Assembly (NCBI RefSeq): GCF_016587415.1
Contig: NZ_BNJI01000001.1
Span: 620,001-684,000, forward strand
Source of the DNA: Ktedonobacter sp. SOSP1-85
GTDB taxonomy: Bacteria > Chloroflexota > Ktedonobacteria > Ktedonobacterales > Ktedonobacteraceae
Direction of reading: 5' to 3'
Length of the DNA stretch: 64,000 nt
Below the pieces are notes generated by a model, which had not been told where the DNA came from, did not search any database, and was given only the letters and a program-made list of their open reading frames with translations. A program made the translations under genes and the position numbers. Positions 32,625-43,673 of the stretch are shown one piece after another; within the stretch, counting starts at the first letter, position 1, and each line of letters begins with the position of its first letter.

Positions 32625-33899
32625 TTACGCCAGTAACGTCTGGTTACGATGCGGACCGACGCCCACGCTATGCAGGGGAACACCAGTCAATTCGGCCAGG
32701 CGATCCAGGTAAGCACGCGCATTGTAGGGTAGGCCCGTCAAAGACTGAATGCTGCTGGTCTGCTGCTGCCAGCCAGGAAGTACCTCGTAGACAGGCTCAC
32801 ATGCCTCATGAATTAATGGATCAGGAAGGTCGGTAATCAGCTCACCGCGATAACGATAGCCAGTGCAGACGGGAATTTCGGCAAAGGTATCCAGTACATC
32901 TAGCTTGGTAATAGCCAGACCTGTGCACCCATTAAGCTCGGTGACATAGCGTGTGACGACCGAGTCAAACCAGCCAATACGCCGGGAGCGGCCCGTGGTC
33001 GCGCCAAACTCTCCGCCCAGTTCACGCAGGTGCGCGCCCAGTTCGTCCAGGAGCTCCGTTGGCATGGGACCTGTGCCAACCTGAGAGCTATAGGCCTTGG
33101 CAACACCAATCACACGATTAATATAGCGTGGAGGGATGCCCGCGCCCACCGCGGCTCCGCCAGCCGAGGGCGATGAACTGGTGACAAAGGGATAGGAGCC
33201 CCAGTCGATGTCTTTCATGACGCTCAACTGGCCTTCGAGCATGATACGCTTCCCATCACGCAAGGCGGCTCGCATCAAAGGAACCGTGTCTACGATGCGC
33301 GCTTTGAGCTGCTCGCCCCAGGTCAGGGCCTCAGCCACCAGTTGCTCCAGGTCAAACGGCTGCTCGCCATATACATTTGTCAACACTGCATTATGCCGGC
33401 GCAGGATAATCGCCAGCTTGTCGCGCAACACCTGCTCATGCTGCAAATCGCTGATGCGGATACCGATGCGACCTACTTTATCGGTGTACGCAGGGCCAAT
33501 ACCACGCCCGGTTGTATCTACACGATACGCTCCACGCGCCTGGTCCTCAACTTTGTCCAGCACTTTATGATAAGGCATAACGACGTGTGCGCGATCAGAG
33601 ATCTTCACATTATCGATATTCACACCCTGGGAGGCGATCTCCTGCAACTCCTCAAGCATCGCGGGCGGATCGATGACGGTGCCGGTACCCAGGATGGAGA
33701 GACACTGGGGATTAAAGACGCCCGAGGGCACTAGGTGCAACTTGAATGTTCCGTACTCGTTGATCACGGTATGGCCAGCATTGCCGCCGCCCTGGAAGCG
33801 AACGCACATGTTTGCTTCTGTGCTCAGGAGATCAACAATCTTTCCCTTCCCCTCATCCCCCCATTGTGTACCAACTACAACAGTTACCGATGCAGTCAT
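32625..33899 (-). CDS. purA: Adenylosuccinate synthetase
   Basis: GTP-dependent first step from IMP to AMP, cytosolic. 424 residues, full length. P-loop VVVGTQWGDEGKGKIVDLL with the catalytic Asp, catalytic His in GGGNAGHTVI, RGIGPAYTDKVGRIGIR and GATTGRSRRIGWFD near the C-terminal half. AAGGAG lies upstream of the ATG. It follows the TrmB-type regulator gene by 23 bases, so the two are co-transcribed from the promoter at 34844-34873. Confidence 0.97.
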   Translation of the reverse strand: MTASVTVVVGTQWGDEGKGKIVDLLSTEANMCVRFQGGGNAGHTVINEYGTFKLHLVPSGVFNPQCLSILGTGTVIDPPAMLEELQEIASQGVNIDNVKISDRAHVVMPYHKVLDKVEDQARGAYRVDTTGRGIGPAYTDKVGRIGIRISDLQHEQVLRDKLAIILRRHNAVLTNVYGEQPFDLEQLVAEALTWGEQLKARIVDTVPLMRAALRDGKRIMLEGQLSVMKDIDWGSYPFVTSSSPSAGGAAVGAGIPPRYINRVIGVAKAYSSQVGTGPMPTELLDELGAHLRELGGEFGATTGRSRRIGWFDSVVTRYVTELNGCTGLAITKLDVLDTFAEIPVCTGYRYRGELITDLPDPLIHEACEPVYEVLPGWQQQTSSIQSLTGLPYNARAYLDRLAELTGVPLHSVGVGPHRNQTLLA

Positions 33900-33922
33900 A
33901 ATCTATTCGTGCTCCTTATCAA

Positions 33923-34798
33923 TTAAAGCATTTCCGTGTTGACTTCTCGCCCGAGTTCGGATGAGAGATGCAGGGTTTGCGCGTCCAACCTGGTGACAGC
34001 AACCAGCCGCTCGGCGTCCGCCTGCGGCAGGAGGCGGCGACGTAAATGAACCAGATGCGTGCCAAAGGCCGTCTCCAGCTCTTGTGAGAACTGCTCATAG
34101 ATCGCGGCCAGATAGGCTTCATCTCGGATCAACTTCTCCACCACGCGTACCATGGTGCGATTCTGTGTTACCACTCCGCTTGCCGGAGCATCCAGGGAGG
34201 CTACCAGGGCCTCTTGAAAATCGATTGCCAGCGCGACTACATGGCCGCCTACGACCTTTTCAGGAACCTCGTGCCGGTAGATGGTCGCAAAATCCGCGTC
34301 CACTTCACCGAAGAGATTCAAAATAATGACACAGCCACGATCACGCGCCGCACGCAAGACACCCGAGAGGAGCTCAACATCCTCTGCCCAGAGGCTGGCC
34401 GCGATCCGATGCTGCGCGCTTGCGATCAATTCGGTGAGGCGCGTCTCTATACGCTGGCGCTCCCGCAACTCCCAGAAGTGTCCAATGCTGTCAGGCTGTT
34501 CCAGGGCTGAGAGCTGCTGCTCCAGGTCGTGACAACGCTGCGCCGTCTCCTGCTGAATGCGCTTGAGCAACTGCGCAGGCGGCACCGAAGCGTAACGCAC
34601 CGGGTCAGGTGTAACAGCAATCACGCCCTCTTTGGTAACCAGTGTCTCCAACGCCTGGTAGGTATTGGCGCGCGGCAGCCCGGTCCCCTTACTTACTTCA
34701 TAGCCCGTTGCATTGGGATATTGCAAAAGATAGATGTAGACCTGCGCCTCCGCTCCGGTAAAACCCAGATGCTTTAGCTCTTCAATCATCGCACCCAC
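33923..34798 (-). CDS. TrmB-family transcriptional regulator
   Basis: 291 residues. N-terminal winged HTH: EELKHLGFTGAEAQVYIYLL, YEVSKGTGLPRANTYQALET, LVTKEGV; then a coiled linker QRCHDLEQQLSALEQ and a C-terminal effector domain with RIAASLWAEDVELLSGVLRA as in TrmB regulators that sense sugars. GTG 34798 fits a GGGAG site; ATG 34789 is the alternative. It lies directly upstream of purA in one unit, an unusual partner for a TrmB protein. A perfect inverted repeat at its own promoter suggests autoregulation. Effector unknown. Confidence 0.85.
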   Translation of the reverse strand: MGAMIEELKHLGFTGAEAQVYIYLLQYPNATGYEVSKGTGLPRANTYQALETLVTKEGVIAVTPDPVRYASVPPAQLLKRIQQETAQRCHDLEQQLSALEQPDSIGHFWELRERQRIETRLTELIASAQHRIAASLWAEDVELLSGVLRAARDRGCVIILNLFGEVDADFATIYRHEVPEKVVGGHVVALAIDFQEALVASLDAPASGVVTQNRTMVRVVEKLIRDEAYLAAIYEQFSQELETAFGTHLVHLRRRLLPQADAERLVAVTRLDAQTLHLSSELGREVNTEML

Positions 34799-34823
34799 CG
34801 CAGTTCGCTCTCCCTTTCATCTT

Positions 34824-34873
34824 TAGTAGTAGTAACCACTACTACTATAATCGGTTCCCCGTCGATTTGTCAA
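34824..34873 (-). promoter_or_regulatory. Promoter and operator of the TrmB-purA unit
   Basis: Minus strand TTGACA (34868-34873), 18-base spacer, TATAGT (34844-34849). A perfect inverted repeat, TAGTAGTAGT-AACC-ACTACTACTA (34824-34847), overlaps the -10 box and start site, as expected for a repressor site. Confidence 0.75.
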
Positions 34874-34974
34874 GGGGGCACACCACGAACAAAGCTAGCA
34901 CGATCTACCGCTCTCTTCTATCGACCCGGCACACGATAAACTTTATCCATGTTGATAGCTAACCTCGACCACAC

Positions 34975-35011
34975 AAAAAGCCCCTGCCCTGTCTTGAGAC
35001 AGGGCAGGGGC
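34975..35011 (-). terminator. Terminator of the cellulase gene
   Basis: GCCCCTGCCCTGTC pairs perfectly across TTGA; on the minus strand it is followed by TTTTT. Confidence 0.9.
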
Positions 35012-35039
35012 GCTAGAAGGGTTAGGGAAGTCCCTTCGT

Positions 35040-37128
<2,089 letters not shown>

Positions 37129-38565
37129 ATGAGGAAAGCAGCTACCCATCCCCTGCGTGCCGCGCGTACTCGCTACAACCTGACGATTGAACAACTGGCT
37201 CAGGAGACGAGTATGAGTACAGCCACTATTTGGCGCGCGGAACATAATTATTCCATCAACGCGGAATCACGCCGGCGTCTATGCACTTATTTTGGCTTGA
37301 CCTCGCAAGAATTGGGATTGACCATACCCCCTGAGCGTGGACCAAAAAAATTACTGACGACCCGAGCCACTTCATCGTCGCCGACACTAGCCCCTGCACA
37401 TTTGCATGAGCTAGACCCTACTAACACCTCCCCCCGACACGAGGGGCACGCCACTCACACAACGGCCACGCCCATCGCGACGACGCCCTTCCAGGAACAG
37501 ACAGGACTCTGGCTCATTCTTGGCGCGAGTCAGCTCTCCTCAGCCTTCGAACAGCAATGGACGCCCGAAACGCTCTTTGAATCACTACACATCGTCTCCC
37601 AAAGCCTACGCGGTATGCCCACATCCGTGCGCCTGGCGCTGCAACACTATGGTATCGGTTCCTTGCATCTCAAGGAGCATATGTCTGCCAGCGAGTGTTT
37701 CCAATTGCAGGAATCCTTTACACATAGCGTCAACCAGGCCTGGCAATTCTCTCACGCCAGCCGGCCCGAACAGGTTCTTGCCGTTGGTCATGCCCTGCGT
37801 ATGCTCCTGGACTATATTCATACCTTGCTCCCTGCACGCGTCCAGGCCATCTTCTCGGCCTCAATCTACAACCTGATTGGTTCGGCCCTCCATCACCTGG
37901 ATGCCAGCGAGGCCGAGGAACAAATGTATGCCCGGGCCTACGCCGCGGCCTCCGAGGCCCAAGATCCCTGGCACCAGGCTCAGAGCCGGAACTGGCAGGC
38001 GATTGCCGCCAACTTTGCGGGTCGCTACAGTCGCGCTATTCAGTATATCGAGGAGGCCTATCGCCTGATTGAAGAGCAGGAGGGTGAAGAGTTTCTCTGT
38101 TCCAAAGCACACTTACTGGCGAACTGGGCCTACAACGCGGCTACCCTTCAGGACTATGCCATCGTCCAGGAGAAGCTTGAGACCTCGGGAGAACTGCTCA
38201 AAGCTCTGACACCTAATGATGAATTTGACACCGCGACCTGGCATCAAATAGCGGGCAACTGCACATTGATGAATGGACGCTACAACGAGGCCATTACCCA
38301 TTTCGAACAATCTCTCGCTCAGTTTCCAGAACACTGGCGCTCACGACGCGCCCTGACCCTTATTCCCCTGGCGGAGGCCTATGCCAAAAAGCGCGAGAAA
38401 GAGGCCAGCCTGGTGATAGCCCAGGAAGCAGCCTCAGAGATACATACGCTCTCCTCCAAAATGCTGATGAACCGCCTCCTCGAATACCAACATGTGCTCA
38501 TCGAGGCCTTCCCCCGCGATCCAGGGGTGCGCAAGTTCATCGCCCATGCCACACCCACACGTTAA
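37129..38565 (+). CDS. XRE-type HTH regulator with TPR repeats
   Basis: 478 residues. N-terminal HTH: LRAARTRYNLTIEQLAQETS, MSTATIWRAEHNYSINAESR, RRLCTYFGLTSQELGL. A Thr/Pro-rich linker to about 120, then helical repeats including EEQMYARAYAAASEAQDPWH, AANFAGRYSRAIQYIEEAY and TLMNGRYNEAITHFEQSLAQ, typical TPR units. Such HTH-TPR proteins are often regulated by peptides or by partner proteins; they are abundant in Ktedonobacteria. AGAGG precedes the ATG. Divergent from the cellulase gene, so control of that gene is possible but unproven. Confidence 0.85.
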   Translation: MRKAATHPLRAARTRYNLTIEQLAQETSMSTATIWRAEHNYSINAESRRRLCTYFGLTSQELGLTIPPERGPKKLLTTRATSSSPTLAPAHLHELDPTNTSPRHEGHATHTTATPIATTPFQEQTGLWLILGASQLSSAFEQQWTPETLFESLHIVSQSLRGMPTSVRLALQHYGIGSLHLKEHMSASECFQLQESFTHSVNQAWQFSHASRPEQVLAVGHALRMLLDYIHTLLPARVQAIFSASIYNLIGSALHHLDASEAEEQMYARAYAAASEAQDPWHQAQSRNWQAIAANFAGRYSRAIQYIEEAYRLIEEQEGEEFLCSKAHLLANWAYNAATLQDYAIVQEKLETSGELLKALTPNDEFDTATWHQIAGNCTLMNGRYNEAITHFEQSLAQFPEHWRSRRALTLIPLAEAYAKKREKEASLVIAQEAASEIHTLSSKMLMNRLLEYQHVLIEAFPRDPGVRKFIAHATPTR

Positions 38566-38574
38566 TTGGAACCT

Positions 38575-38631
38575 GCTCCTGGCGTACGCGGCTACTCCTC
38601 CAGGCCCACAGTAGCCGCGTACGCCAGGAGC
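38575..38631 (+). terminator. 22-bp perfect hairpin
   Basis: GCTCCTGGCGTACGCGGCTA CT pairs perfectly across 13 bases. It shares the core CTGGCGTACGCG with the hairpin at 53821-53903. No U-tract. Confidence 0.65.
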
Positions 38632-38720
38632 GGGTCATGGGTTATTGGACAGCCCGCATATACCTCTGCTATGATACTGCCTGGTTCCTTGTTCAGGAAT
38701 TTGGGAGGCATCATATCACT

Positions 38721-39128
38721 ATGCAAGAGACACATTTCATCGATAAATTAGCGCTTATCTATCTACAGGACGGTAAGCTCCTGGTGACACGCTCACAGGG
38801 GAAAGATATGTACTATCTGCCTGGCGGCAAGCTCGAGGCTGGAGAGAGCGATTATGCCGCGCTCAGCCGCGAGGTACTGGAAGAGTTGAATGTCTCGCTT
38901 GAGCCTGGGACAGAACACTACTTCGGCACCTTTGAGGCGCAGGCACACGGGAAAGCCGCCGGGACCCTCGTGCGCACAACCTGCTATAGCGCGAAGATCC
39001 AGGGAGAACCCCAGGCCAGTAGCGAGATCGAGGAAATTGCCTTTGTGGCATACACCGACCGCGCACGCTGCTCTACCGTGCTCCAACTCGTCCTCGACGA
39101 CCTCCACGCCAAAAATCAGCTCGCCTAA
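38721..39128 (+). CDS. Nudix hydrolase
   Basis: 135 residues. Nudix box G-x5-E-x7-R-E-x2-E-E seen as GGKLEAGESDYAALSREVLE followed by ELN, binding the metal for hydrolysis of a nucleoside diphosphate linked to X. The substrate is not readable; closest in size to MutT/ADP-ribose-type enzymes. GGGAGG precedes ATG 38721. The frame upstream to 38637 has no site. Convergent with hisF across a strong hairpin. Confidence 0.88.
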   Translation: MQETHFIDKLALIYLQDGKLLVTRSQGKDMYYLPGGKLEAGESDYAALSREVLEELNVSLEPGTEHYFGTFEAQAHGKAAGTLVRTTCYSAKIQGEPQASSEIEEIAFVAYTDRARCSTVLQLVLDDLHAKNQLA

Positions 39129-39139
39129 CACCCAATGCC

Positions 39140-39190
39140 AATCTAAAGAATGTGGAGCATGCTGCCAGCATGCTCCACATTCTTTAGATT
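39140..39190. terminator. 25-bp perfect hairpin with one-base loop
   Basis: AATCTAAAGAATGTGGAGCA TGCTG and its complement separated by a single C, between convergent Nudix and hisF genes. AT-rich at the base, so it can work in both directions. Confidence 0.8.
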
Positions 39191-39198
39191 TATAAATT

Positions 39199-39966
39199 TT
39201 ATGCTGGGCGCACAATCACATTACGCGCATGCAGATATGCCTTGGCGTCGCGTACGCGATACTCGCCAAAGTGGAAGATAGAGGCAGCCAGGACGGCATC
39301 GGCCTCCCCTTCCGTTAAACCAGCATAGAGGTGCTCTAGCGTGCCTACGCCGCCCGAGGCGATTACCGGAACGCTCACCGCGCTCGCGATCTTACGCGTC
39401 AATGCCAGGTCATACCCCTGCTTGGTGCCATCACGATCCATACTTGTCAGCAGGATCTCGCCCGCGCCAAGCTCAACGCCATACTGCGCCCACTCCAGAG
39501 CATCCTTCCCGGTCGGCGTGCGCCCACCATGTACAAAGACCTCGTAGCCGCTGGGCATGGCGGAATTGGCCCGCGCATCAATCGCCAGCACAATACACTG
39601 CGCGCCAAACTGCTCCGCCCCCGCGCGCAAAAGCTCAGGCTTCTGGACCGCGGCAGTGTTCAGCGAGGTCTTGTCGGCGCCGGCACCCAGCGTGGCGCGG
39701 ATATCTTCCACCGTGCGGATACCTCCACCCACTGTGACCGGAATAAAAACCTGCTCGGCGGTACGCCGCACCACATCGAGCATGGTCGCGCGTTGCTCAT
39801 AGGAGGCGGTGATATCGAGGAAGACTACCTCGTCGGCACCCTCGTCGTTATAGAAGGTCGCCAGGGCTACGGGATCGCCCGCGTCACGCAGGTTGACAAA
39901 GTTCACGCCTTTGACGACACGACCATTGGCGACGTCGAGGCAGGGAATAATACGCTTGGTCAACAT
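39199..39966 (-). CDS. hisF: Imidazole glycerol phosphate synthase, cyclase subunit
   Basis: 255 residues, TIM barrel; with HisH makes IGP and AICAR from PRFAR. Start [20 protein letters not shown] with catalytic Asp in [14 protein letters not shown] phosphate loop seen as [30 protein letters not shown] with the second Asp, and [13 protein letters not shown]. Last gene of the his operon, 9 bases after hisA. Confidence 0.97.
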   Translation of the reverse strand: MLTKRIIPCLDVANGRVVKGVNFVNLRDAGDPVALATFYNDEGADEVVFLDITASYEQRATMLDVVRRTAEQVFIPVTVGGGIRTVEDIRATLGAGADKTSLNTAAVQKPELLRAGAEQFGAQCIVLAIDARANSAMPSGYEVFVHGGRTPTGKDALEWAQYGVELGAGEILLTSMDRDGTKQGYDLALTRKIASAVSVPVIASGGVGTLEHLYAGLTEGEADAVLAASIFHFGEYRVRDAKAYLHARNVIVRPA

Positions 39967-39975
39967 AGCCTTTGA

Positions 39976-40698
39976 TCACGCTCCCTTCTCTAACTCGCGT
40001 ACCGCCTGCGCCAGGTCGACCGCGCCGGTATAAATAGCCTTGCCAACAATCGCGCCCTCTACGCCTGACTGTGCCAGTTCGCGCAGGTCCTCAAGTGAGC
40101 TGACTCCGCCCGAGGCGATCAGCGCGCTCTCGGACGCCTGTTGCATCTCGCGCAAGGCGGGCAAATTGGGACCGCTCAGCGCGCCATCGCGCGCGATATC
40201 GGTGTACACAAAGCGCCGCACGCCCAACCTGGACAGTACGCTAGCCAACTCTGTGGCGCGCACCTGCGAGGTCTCGTACCAGCCCGAGACGGCGACAAAG
40301 CCATCACGCGCATCCAGGCCAACCACGATTCGCTCTCCCCAGCGCGCAAGCGCCGCCTCCAGCAGCGCACGATCACGCAGCGCGACCGTGCCCAGAATAA
40401 CACGCTCCACGCCCAGGGCCAGTACCTGCTCAATCTGCTCCAGGCTGCGCATGCCCCCCCCAACCTCGATCTGCAGCGTTGTCTCTCGCCGCATCCGCTG
40501 GATGAGATCGGTATTAACGGGGCGACCCTGGGCCGCGCCATCCAGATCGACGACATGCAACCAGCTCGCACCCGCCTCTTGCCAGCGCTGTGCGACCTGC
40601 ACGGGATCACGGTCATAGGTCGTCACCTGCGCGTAGTCGCCCTGGTAGAGGCGTACACACAGGCCATCTTTGATATCAATCGCGGGAAGAATAATCAT
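39976..40698 (-). CDS. hisA: ProFAR isomerase
   Basis: 240 residues. MIILPAIDIKDGLCVRLYQG with catalytic Asp 8, LQIEVGGGMRSLEQI, YTDIARDGALSGPNL with the second Asp, and LIASGGVSSLEDL. Isomerises ProFAR to PRFAR. ATG 40698 overlaps the hisH stop by 4 bases (ATGA), so translation is coupled; the longer frame to 40782 is within hisH. Confidence 0.96.
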   Translation of the reverse strand: MIILPAIDIKDGLCVRLYQGDYAQVTTYDRDPVQVAQRWQEAGASWLHVVDLDGAAQGRPVNTDLIQRMRRETTLQIEVGGGMRSLEQIEQVLALGVERVILGTVALRDRALLEAALARWGERIVVGLDARDGFVAVSGWYETSQVRATELASVLSRLGVRRFVYTDIARDGALSGPNLPALREMQQASESALIASGGVSSLEDLRELAQSGVEGAIVGKAIYTGAVDLAQAVRELEKGA

Positions 40699-41306
40699 GC
40701 TCGCCTCGTCCAATCCACAAAGTTTTGCAACATACGCAGACCAATCGCGCCACTCTTCTCTGGGTGAAACTGCGTGCCCCAAACCTGCTCAGTGACGATG
40801 ACGGAACAATAGGGCGAGCCATATTCGGTCACGCCTGCGACACCTGCCTGGTCACGTGGTTCCACATAATACGAATGCGCGAAATAGAAATATGCCTCGT
40901 TGGGGATGCCCGCGAAGATGGGCAGGTCCTCGCGCAGTGGTTGGACCTGGTTCCAGCCCATATGCGGAATCTTCGGACCATGAGGAATACGCCGTACCTC
41001 GCCTGGGAAGAGGCCTAAGCCCGCCGTCTCCCCTTCGTCATGGTGCTCGGAGAGAAGTTGCATTCCCAGGCAAATGCCTAAAAATGGCTTGCCCACCCGC
41101 GTGGCTTCGCGAATGGCGTCATCCAGACCGCGCTCGCGCATACACTTCATGGCCGAGCCTCCCGAGCCAACACCAGGCAGGACAACGGCACGCGCCCGCG
41201 AGACCACCGCCGCATCGTCGGTGACACATACCTCGCCCCCAACGTGCTCTAAGGCCTTGGCGATACTGTGAATATTGCCCGCTCCATAGTCAACAATGGC
41301 AATCAT
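40695..41306 (-). CDS. hisH: Imidazole glycerol phosphate synthase, glutaminase subunit
   Basis: 203-residue class I glutamine amidotransferase. MIAIVDYGAGNIHSIAKALE, nucleophile Cys in PFLGICLGMQLLSEH, and the His-Glu pair in GTQFHPEKSGAIG. Supplies ammonia to HisF. GGGAGAGG lies upstream of ATG 41306. It starts 18 bases after the HAD-kinase fusion gene, so it is in the same operon. Confidence 0.96.
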   Translation of the reverse strand: MIAIVDYGAGNIHSIAKALEHVGGEVCVTDDAAVVSRARAVVLPGVGSGGSAMKCMRERGLDDAIREATRVGKPFLGICLGMQLLSEHHDEGETAGLGLFPGEVRRIPHGPKIPHMGWNQVQPLREDLPIFAGIPNEAYFYFAHSYYVEPRDQAGVAGVTEYGSPYCSVIVTEQVWGTQFHPEKSGAIGLRMLQNFVDWTRRA

Positions 41307-41324
41307 GAATAACACCTCTCCCTT

Positions 41325-43673
41325 CTAGCATTCCTGCTCAACCGTCTCCACCAACAGACGCGGCGAGAGTATCTCCGTTTCCTGTCCCAGCGACACAGCA
41401 TAGGTCAATCCCAGCCAGCCAATGAGCGGCGGTAGGCGCTGCCCATCAAAGAGGTTGATTGTTAGCAAGGGGCAGCAGAGCAGCGCAGAGTGCATAATCT
41501 CTTCCCAATTCTCCGGCAAGGCCCCCTGTGAAGAGAGCCAGGCGAGCAATGGTCTCAACAAATGCTCGCGCTTGGTCTGGAGGATGGCCTCGCGTATGGG
41601 TGGGAGCGTGAAATCATATGCGATCTCGATACAGCCTTCCTGCTCATCGACTTTCACCTGCAAGGAGCAGTCCGGCGCGATCTCCCGCGGGAAGTACATC
41701 CAGCTTGCGAAGATATTATGAAAGAGCGGCTTAATAACATCCAGCAATGGCGAGTGTCGACCAGCGAAGGCGGGATCGAAGTAAAGGTATTCGCGCCCCT
41801 CCTCCAGAAAGACGTTGCCAAAGTGGGCATCGCCATGCCCTACCACGGTCAGCCCGGCCTGGGCTGGCTGGAGCACGCTTTTGGCGCGCTCAATCAACTC
41901 ACCCAGCGTCAGGCGCTGCACCTGCCCATTAATACGCCAGCGATAGGTGCAGAGCTGCGCAAAGGTAATTTCACGCTCGGGCTGCGTAGGAAGCAGAAGG
42001 CTCTTCCCCTCGTAGAAGCTGGCCAGGCGTCCCCCAGTCAGGCGATGCCAGAACAGCTGGTGAATGGGGGCCGCCTCGTGCTCCTCGGCGCTCACCGGGG
42101 CCTCTGTCTCCTGGTAAATACGCAAGAGGCGCTCGCACTCCAGTCGCTCAGCGGCGACCAGTTGCTCGAGGGAGGCCGGGGCTGGCTGCTCGGTCTCCAG
42201 CGCACGCATCATGTCGAACATGACCGGCCAGCGAATAACTGGGTAGATGACCATCTGCTGGCCGCTCCTGCGCAATGTGCGCACAGGCAAGACCACGTTA
42301 TAGCCCGCCTCGTGCAGGAGCGTGGCGTTATAGTACTCCGCCAGAACCCCCTGGTCCTCTACATGCGTCTTAAAGAAGTACTCCTCTCCACCAACCCGAT
42401 AGAAACCATTAAATGAATTGAGCGAGACGGCTTTGGGCGTAAGCTGAATGCTGTCGATACGCAGATCCATCTGAACCGCGAACCAGCGTTGTAGGAGTTG
42501 CTCTGCTTTTTCACGCTCGTGAAATTGGAGCCGCTGGATCGTGCCCAGGTCATCGATCTGGCGCACCAGGGCAGGGACATGCGTCACATCCTCTAACAGA
42601 AAGTCGGGAGTGCTCTGCGCAAGCAGTGTCCGTGCCTCCTCAGTTCTGGCCCCGGTTCGGACCGCGAGACAGAAGGCATCTCCCGCGTGCGCCCCTCGCA
42701 CGTCGCTGGTCGTATCTCCAACCACGAGAAAGCTGCCGCGCGGCGGCAGGGGATCACCCGGCATATACTCCGGGAAGGCGGCGCGCAAGAAGGGGAAGGG
42801 ATGCGGCTTGGCCAGGGTCAGGGGTTGTCCCTCTTCCCGCAGGCGCCGCTCCGCCTCCGCCACTTCGGTATGCGTCACGATATGCTCAGCACTAAAGAAA
42901 GTGAGCAGGCCATAGTTACGTAGGGGGGTGAGAGCCTCGAAGCTGCCACGCCCGGTGCAGATGCCCAGGGTATATCCCTGGGCCTGCAAATCCTCAAGCG
43001 TTGAGCGCAACTGTTCAATTGGTAGAAGAGGCTGCTCAAAGTTGATGCAACCAATCTTGCCTGTCTGCCAGGGCGCTCGCCCATAATCCTGCGTGAAGAG
43101 CGCATCGCCCAGGTACCATTCCTGGAAGAGGTCGCGGCAGAACTTCCAGGAGGGGCTATAATGCCCAAGTCCTCCCTCACTCTCGACATTCAAAACCTGG
43201 CGAGCCAGGATATCCAGGCGTGCCAGCAGATCAAAGCCTGTATAACCAGCGAGCGTGGGATCGGTGAGCGGTCGCAGGCGCTCAGGGTCTACCTGGGGAC
43301 GGGCCTGAGCCAGTTGCCCGCGTAAGCGCGCATTCCAGGCGGCATCTTCGACACGCGGTGGCCAGAGGGCGGCGTGGTCGCTCACCTGGGCAAGCACATC
43401 GATCAGGTAGAGGCAGAAAGCGGCATAGCAGGTATCCCAGTTTGAGTTGACAGCTCGTGCCTTTAAGCCCTGAATCAAGGCCTCAGGAAAGACCGCCTCG
43501 CTCCAGGCGCGGTACTCCTCGACTGTCTGGGGTGGTGTGTACTCCGAACGTCCATCCACATTCCAGTAGCGCGGGCTATAGAGCAGTTCATGCAAGACCA
43601 GGCCCGCCGTCGTCCAGTACATCTCCTCGCTGGTAATCACGCCATCCAGATCAAAAATCACTGTTTTTTTCAA
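41325..43673 (-). CDS. HAD phosphatase fused to APH-like kinase domain (in the his operon)
   Basis: 782 residues. Part 1, about 1-360, is a HAD hydrolase: motif I VIFDLDGVITSEEMY (Asp 8 and 10), motif II GICTGRGSFEAL near 238, Lys in LAKPHPFPFL near 284, motif IV VVGDTTSDVRGAHAG near 318, and a large cap between I and II. Part 2, about 390-782, is an aminoglycoside-phosphotransferase/choline-kinase-like fold: Lys in EEYFFKTHVE, Glu in EYYNATLLHEAGY, catalytic loop VVGHGDAHFGNVFLEE near 612 and metal Asp in LYFDPAFAGRHSPLLDVIK. Its ATG overlaps the hisG stop by 4 bases and hisH follows by 18. The HAD half could supply histidinol-phosphatase activity; that is inference, and the kinase substrate is unknown. 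Confidence 0.82.
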   Translation of the reverse strand: MKKTVIFDLDGVITSEEMYWTTAGLVLHELLYSPRYWNVDGRSEYTPPQTVEEYRAWSEAVFPEALIQGLKARAVNSNWDTCYAAFCLYLIDVLAQVSDHAALWPPRVEDAAWNARLRGQLAQARPQVDPERLRPLTDPTLAGYTGFDLLARLDILARQVLNVESEGGLGHYSPSWKFCRDLFQEWYLGDALFTQDYGRAPWQTGKIGCINFEQPLLPIEQLRSTLEDLQAQGYTLGICTGRGSFEALTPLRNYGLLTFFSAEHIVTHTEVAEAERRLREEGQPLTLAKPHPFPFLRAAFPEYMPGDPLPPRGSFLVVGDTTSDVRGAHAGDAFCLAVRTGARTEEARTLLAQSTPDFLLEDVTHVPALVRQIDDLGTIQRLQFHEREKAEQLLQRWFAVQMDLRIDSIQLTPKAVSLNSFNGFYRVGGEEYFFKTHVEDQGVLAEYYNATLLHEAGYNVVLPVRTLRRSGQQMVIYPVIRWPVMFDMMRALETEQPAPASLEQLVAAERLECERLLRIYQETEAPVSAEEHEAAPIHQLFWHRLTGGRLASFYEGKSLLLPTQPEREITFAQLCTYRWRINGQVQRLTLGELIERAKSVLQPAQAGLTVVGHGDAHFGNVFLEEGREYLYFDPAFAGRHSPLLDVIKPLFHNIFASWMYFPREIAPDCSLQVKVDEQEGCIEIAYDFTLPPIREAILQTKREHLLRPLLAWLSSQGALPENWEEIMHSALLCCPLLTINLFDGQRLPPLIGWLGLTYAVSLGQETEILSPRLLVETVEQEC

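Noticed and set aside
41562..42416. 284-codon plus-strand open frame inside the HAD-kinase fusion region
   Set aside because: Opposite strand of a gene with clear catalytic motifs; shadow caused by codon bias.
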